Shown: one piece after another, positions 1 through 6,400 of the stretch | Position numbering within the stretch: position 1 is the stretch's first letter | Layout: the number at the start of each line of letters is the position of its first letter | NCBI GenBank assembly: GCA_902796505.1 | Contig: CADBPA010000276.1 | Coordinates: 1 to 7,909, forward strand | Length of the DNA: 7,909 nucleotides | DNA from: an uncultured Ruminococcus sp. | Lineage (GTDB): Bacteria > Bacillota > Clostridia > Oscillospirales > CAG-272 | Direction of reading: 5' to 3' | Translations under genes and position numbers: made by a program | The notes under the pieces: model-generated | What the model was told of the DNA's origin: nothing | Databases searched by the model: none | What the model saw: the letters and a program-made list of their open reading frames with translations, nothing else

Positions 1-447
1 CATATCATCCTGATGAACGGCGCGACGCTGAACGCGAACACCGGTATCTCGGTCGATTACTGGGACAGCCTGACGGTTTACGCGCAGACGAACGACGTGG
101 CGACCGCCGGTAAACTCAACGCGAGAAACGGCAACGATTTTGCGGCGGCGATCGGAAACGATTACGACCGTTACTCAGAAACGGGTTCCGCCGGAACGAT
201 CGTTCTGAACGGCGGTGTGATCACCGCTCACGGCGACGCCTACGCGCCTGCGATCGGCGGACGCGGAAGCAGAGTCACGATCAACTGCCCCGAACTGTAT
301 GCCGAGGCGTATTTCCGCGGCTGGACGGCGATCCAGGGTACCGTCACGATCGATTCCCGCCTCGCGGTCACGTCGGAAGGCGCGGTGCAGTGGGATTACG
401 CGCACAACAACGGCAGCAGAAACAAAGTCCGCGTCTTCCTTCCCATC
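1..447 (+). other. Beta-helix-like domain 1, C-terminal part
   Basis: Residues 1-149 of the giant protein. Short strands of alternating hydrophobic residues (HIILMNGATL, SLTVYAQ, GTIVLNGGVITAHG) are separated by Gly/Asn/Asp turns, with AAIGND and AIGGRG at the turn positions. This is the pattern of right-handed parallel beta-helix or related solenoid domains in clostridial surface proteins, several of which are annotated as carbohydrate-binding. It aligns with the second copy starting near base 1201 (HLILKDGVTV, SLTVYAQ), so the N-terminal cap of this copy must lie upstream of base 1. It is shorter in GIGGG turns than copy 2. The fold is inferred from sequence pattern only. Confidence 0.7.
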
Positions 448-3400
448 GATATTACGGAAGTGCGTCTGGATCCGACCGAGCTTCAGCTTTACGTGAGCAA
501 TCCGTCGCAAACCGTAAAACCCGCCTTTTCTCCGGAGAACGCGACCTATACCCCAAGCGCCTATCTGATCTGGAGATCGAGCGACGAGTCGGTCGCCAAG
601 GTGGACGCAAACGGCGTCGTGTCTCCGGTAGCGCCCGGTAAGGCGACGATCTCCGTCACCGCCAACAACGGTACGCCGAACGATCCGAGCGACGACGTCA
701 CCTCCGACGTTTGCGTCGTGACGGTCGGCATCATTCCCGTCAGCGAGATCACGCTCAGCGAAACCGAGCTCTCTCTGGAAGTTCCCGGCTGGAAGCAGCT
801 CACGGCGACCCGCGCGCCCGAAAATGCGTCTTACAAAACCCTGATCTGGAAATCGAGCGACGAGTCGGTCGCAACGGTCGACGCGAGAGGCATCGTGATC
901 GCCGTCGGCGACGGCACCGCAACGATCACCGCGACCGCGCAGAACGGCACGCCGGACGATGAATCCGACGATACGACCGTCACCTGCACCGTGACGGTGA
1001 AAACGCACTACGCGGATATTCCCTGCGATTACCTTGTATATAATAAGGATAAGAAACTCTTCGAGAAAAAGACGCGTATCCTCTATTACGATTCGCTCAC
1101 CGCAGATCTTACGACCTGGGGCGACGGCGTGGTCGAATATTGGGTCGTCGCGGACAGCGACGTGACCTTTGACAGCCGCATCATAGTCAACGGCAACGTG
1201 CATCTGATCCTGAAGGACGGCGTTACCGTCAACGCGGCGCACGGCGTCAACGTTGCCGAGGGCAGCAGCCTGACGGTCTACGCGCAGTCGATCTATGAGG
1301 ACACGATGGGCGTGCTGAACGCCACCGGTGAAAACAGAACCGCGGGTATCGGAAGCAATGACAGCCAGCCCGCAGGCAATATCACGATCTACGGCGGCGT
1401 GATCAACGCCCGCGGCGGAAACTACTCCGCCGGTATCGGTGGCGGCCAGGCAGGCGCCGGCGGAACGCTCATCGTCTACGGCGGTTTCATCACCGCGGAC
1501 GGCGGCGGACGCGAGGAATGGACTCCCGGACATCCCGCAGGCATCGGCGGCGGCGCAAACGCCGGCGAATGGTACGGCTCGTACGGCGGCAGAATCTTCA
1601 TCTACGGCGGCCACGTGACCGCACGAAGCAACGGTGAAGGAAGAGCCATCGGCGGCGGCGGTGAATGGTATGGCGACAGCGCCGAAGGCTTCATGCTCAC
1701 CATTGCCGGATGCATGAGGGTCGATACCGACCGTCCCGCAGAACACACCAAGACCATCACCCCGAACCACAGATACGGCGAATGGACTCTCGTCCCGCCG
1801 AGCAACGTCAAAGACGGTTATATGAAGCGCGTCTGCACGGTCTGCGGCGAAGCCGAGATCGCCTACTTCGACAAGTATGAATGCACCGAGCATCAGCTGG
1901 TCTTCATCGAGGAGAAAGATCCCACCTGCGCCGCAAAAGGAAACGCGTACGCCTATTGGCACTGCGAGACGTGCGGTTATAACTTCGCCGACGCGGAAGG
2001 TCTTCACTTCATCGGCGAGGTCGAATCGATCCCCGCGCTTCCGCATACGATCTCCGAGGAATGGACGCTGGTCCTCGCCCCCACCTGCACCGAAAAAGGC
2101 AGAGAGGCAAGACTTTGCACCGTCTGCGGACAGGAGCTTGAGACCCGCGAGGTCGAATCTCTCGGCCACACTTTCTCGAAGTGGATCGAAAAACCCGACG
2201 ACTCGAGCAAAGAGACCCGCACCTGCTCGACCTGCGGCGAGATCGAAATCAGAGATTATCTGACCAATGAGACCATCCGCATCCAGGGCGCGCAGGGCTG
2301 GGATACCCGCTTCCCCGGCGTCGAAGCCGTCATCACCTGCGGCGGATGCATGAGCGGTGTCATTTACATCGACTCGGGATACGGCAGGACCATGACCGTC
2401 ACCACGACCGAGAAACTCATCGAGAAGGTCGTGATCCACGTTTCGGACGGTCGGGATTACACCCGCGCCATCCGCGCGACCGCCGGATCCGTGAGCGTGA
2501 CCGATAACGGCGCAACGGTCACCGTTACCGGCATCTACACGAGTTCGGTCACCTTCTCGATGTCCATGCAGCAGATCTACGTCAATCAGGTGGACGTCTA
2601 CTTTGCAACCGTGGACGGCTCGCTCGTCAAATATCTGGCTGTCGAACCTACCTGTACCGAAGACGGCAACTCGGAATACTATTACAACACCGAAACGAAG
2701 CGGTATTATTCCGACGCGGCCTGCACGCAGGAGATCGAAAGAAAAGACGCCATCCTTGCCGCCCTCGGCCATCACTGGACGAAATGGGCGGACAACGGCG
2801 ACGGAACGAAAACGCATACCTGCCGCCGCTGCGGAGAGACCGAAACCAAGCAGATCACTCCGAGCGAGGAAAGCATCTCGCTGACCGGCGGAAGCTACAA
2901 TTATTCCGGTCAGAACGTGGATATTGCCGCGAAGGGATCCGAAGCCTCTACCAAGTACGGCATTCAGATGTATTATAGCGGTCATTATATCACGGCGACC
3001 ACGAAGGACGGAACGCTGATCGGCAAGGTCGTGCTGGAAACCAAGTCTTACGACGCGAACCGCATCACGACAAACAAGGGTACGCGCACGGTATCCGGCT
3101 CGACTGTCACCGTTACGGATATCAACTCGTCCTCTGTGAGCTTCAGCTCGAATAATACGATCTACGTCTCCGCGATCACCGTTTACTACCTGATCCCGGA
3201 CGGTCTCGAAAAGGTCGAGGCAGTCGCCGCCACTTGTACCAAAACGGGTAATATCGAATATTGGTACGACTCCGTAAACGATCTCTACTATTCCGACGAA
3301 GCCGGAGAAAATGAGATCGAAAGATCGGCTACCATCGTTGCGAAACTCAGCCACGCGTTCGTTTACCACGAAGCGAAAGCTCCTACCTGCACCGAATCCG

Positions 3401-6400
3401 GCTGGGAAGCGTACAAAACCTGCGAAAACTGCGACTACACCTCCTACCGTCAGCTCCCCGCGACCGGCCACACCGAAGCGGAGGAATGGACGGTGACCAA
3501 AGAGGCAAGCTGCACCGAAAGCGGCACTCGCGTCAAGCTTTGCACCGTTTGCGGCGTGCAGATCAAGAGCGAGGAGATCAAAGCGTTCGGTCACACGGTA
3601 GAGTCCTTCTCCGTGACCAAGAATCCCTCCTGCTCCGAGAAGGGCGAGGAAGCGGGAACCTGCACCGTCTGCGGCGAGATCGTTACGAGAGAGCTTGAAA
3701 CGATCGCTCACACGTGGGGCAAGCTGACGCTCCCGGATGATCAGGGCAAGGTCACGCACACCTGCCGCGTCTGCGGAGCGACCGAGACGCTCGACAGACC
3801 TCTGTTCACGGAAACGTTCCAATTAGCCGACTACGTCGAGGATCGCGACGGTACCTACGCACACGTACATTGCGGCGATCCGGGCGGCGGCGGCGCAAAT
3901 GCCGACTGGGGCGATATTACGGTAACCGCAAAAGACGGAAGAAAGATCAGCAAGGCTGTTCTCCCGGTCTATCTGTATTACTGGAACGCCTCTTCGGCTT
4001 ACGTAGACCATGGCAACATTACCGTGGTCGGCGAAGGCGAGACGATCATCGTCAGTAATATCAACTCGGATTCCTTTGTATTCCGGTCGAGCAGCCGGCT
4101 CATGATCCCGTCGATCGAGCTCTATTTCGAGATCAATCCCGAAACGGCGGTCAGCAAGATCGAAGCGGTCGCTCCCACCTGTACCGAAGCCGGTAATACC
4201 GAATATTGGTACGACGAATACAACGATATGTATTTCTCGGACGAAGCCTGTGAAAACGAGATCGATCCGGCAGATACCGTACTTGCGGCACTCGGTCACA
4301 ATATCGTTCATCACGAGGCGAAGGAGTCTCCCAGCTGCACCGAGGGCAGCTACGACGCGTACGACACCTGCTCGCGCTGCGATTATACGACTTACAAGGA
4401 GAAATCCGCGCCTCTCGGTCACACGCCGTCGAGAGAATGGGTCGTGACCAAAGCGCCCGACTGTACCGAATCCGGCAGCAGATACTGTCTCTGCACGGTC
4501 TGCGGTGAAACGGCGGTCGTCGAAGAGCTCGCTCCTCTCGGTCATAAAGGCAAATGGACGCCGAGCGAGACCGAGGAAGGAAAAGAGACCAGAGTTTGCC
4601 TCCGTTGCGGAGAAGTCTCGACGAGAGACGTTCCCCTGCTTGAGGAGAATATCGATCTCGATCTTGACGAGGACCTTTATGAATATGCCGGACAATGTGC
4701 GGACGTCGCATGTCCCGATGGCGGCGACAGCGACGGATCGTATATGTACGAAGAAGGCATAACGATCACCGCCAAGGACGGAAGACGTATTTCCAAAGTC
4801 GTTTGTATCATCGGATACAATTTGGCATACGCCGACACCGTGATTTCGACGAAAGGCACGATCACGATACTCGATGACGACGAAGCGATCGTGATCGAGA
4901 ATATCAACTCCGACTCGTTCAAATTGTCGTCTGACGAATCCATTCAGATCAAATCGATCACCATTACCTATGATTTTTCGAAAGAATGCAGAAAGGTAGA
5001 GGCGGTCGCTCCCACCTGTACCGAAGCGGGTCATATCGAGTATTGGTACGACGCATACAACGATATGTACTTCACGGACGAGGCCTGCCAGAACGATATC
5101 GATTACGTCGATACCATTCTTCCCGCACTGGGACACGATCTCGTTCACCACGACGCAAAAGCGCCTACCTGCACCGAGGTCGGTTGGGACGCACACGTCA
5201 CCTGCTCGCGCTGCGACTATACGACCTATCACGAGATCGCCGCGACGGGACACACCGCAGGCACCGTCAAAGAGGTCGTCGCTCCTACCTGTACCGAGAG
5301 AGGTTATACCGTTTATTACTGCTCGGTCTGCGGCGAGACCTTCCATGCCGATTACGTGAAAACCATCCCCCATACTCCGGCGACCGTATGGACGGTCATC
5401 GAAGAAGCCACCTGCGAGAAGAAAGGCGTCAAAGCCATCCTTTGCACCGAATGCGGCAAGGTACTGCAGACCAGAAACACCTCTCCGCTCGGTCACGATC
5501 TTGTCCACCACGACGAGAGAAAGGATCCCACCTGCACCGAAATGGGTTATGAACCGTACGACACCTGCTCGCGCTGCGACTTTACGAGCAAAGAGGACAT
5601 CCCGGCGCTCGGCCATATTGCGGGCGATTTCCTCGGAAGAGTCGAGCCGACCTGCACCGAACGCGGCTACAACGCTTACTCCTGCTCGCTCTGCGGTGAA
5701 GAGATGCACGACGATTTCGTCGACGCGCTCGGTCACACGCCCGGCGAGTGGATCACGGTCAAAGAAGCGAACTGTCTGGAAACCGGCGTCATGCAAAGAG
5801 TCTGCACGGTTTGCGGCGAGGTCATTGAGACCGCGAAAATTCCCATCGGCGCGCATACCGTACCCGACGAATGGGAAGTGACGCTTGCGCCCACCTGCAC
5901 CGAAGCGGGCAGTAAGCACAAGGTCTGCCGGATCTGCGGCGAGGAACTTGAAGTCGCGGTGATCGACGCGCTCGGTCACAGCTTCGGCGAATGGGAAGTG
6001 ACCGCCCCGGTGACCTGCACCGAAGCGGGAAGCAGATACAGAGTCTGCTCGGTTTGCGGCAATAAGGAGACCGAAACGCTCGAAGCGCTCGGTCACGCCT
6101 TCGGCGATTGGACGGTCAAGGATGCGCCTTCCTGCACCGAGGCGGGCGTCCGGTACCGGATCTGCCCGGTTTGCGGTGAACTCGAAGAAGAAATCGTCGA
6201 ACCGCTCGGCCACAGCTTCGGCGAATGGGAAGTCACCAAAGAGTCCGACTGTAAAGAACACGGCAGCAAGCACAGAGTCTGCTCGGTTTGCAACGAAGAA
6301 GAGGTCGAAGAACTTCCGCTGACCGAACATACGAGAGGCGAATGGCAGGTCGCCAAAGAGCCTACCTGCATCGAAAAGGGTATCAATCAGATCGTCTGTA

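Noticed and set aside
1039..1044. TATAAT that could be a -10 promoter box
   Set aside because: It falls inside the linker codons (VYNK) of the giant gene, with no downstream start site or gene that it could serve.
1877..2263. Small plus-strand frames in frames 2 and 3 (for example 1877-2263, 4986-5552 and 7202-7834)
   Set aside because: They overlap the frame-1 gene entirely and give Arg/Ser/Pro-rich products without motifs. No ribosome binding site context or gap supports separate genes.
175..3822. Minus-strand open frame of 1215 codons
   Set aside because: It lies exactly opposite the plus frame, and its apparent start is TTG. Its product is low-complexity Arg/Asp/Ala/Val-rich sequence with no family motif, while the plus frame shows clear Big2, beta-helix and Cys-pair motifs across the same bases.
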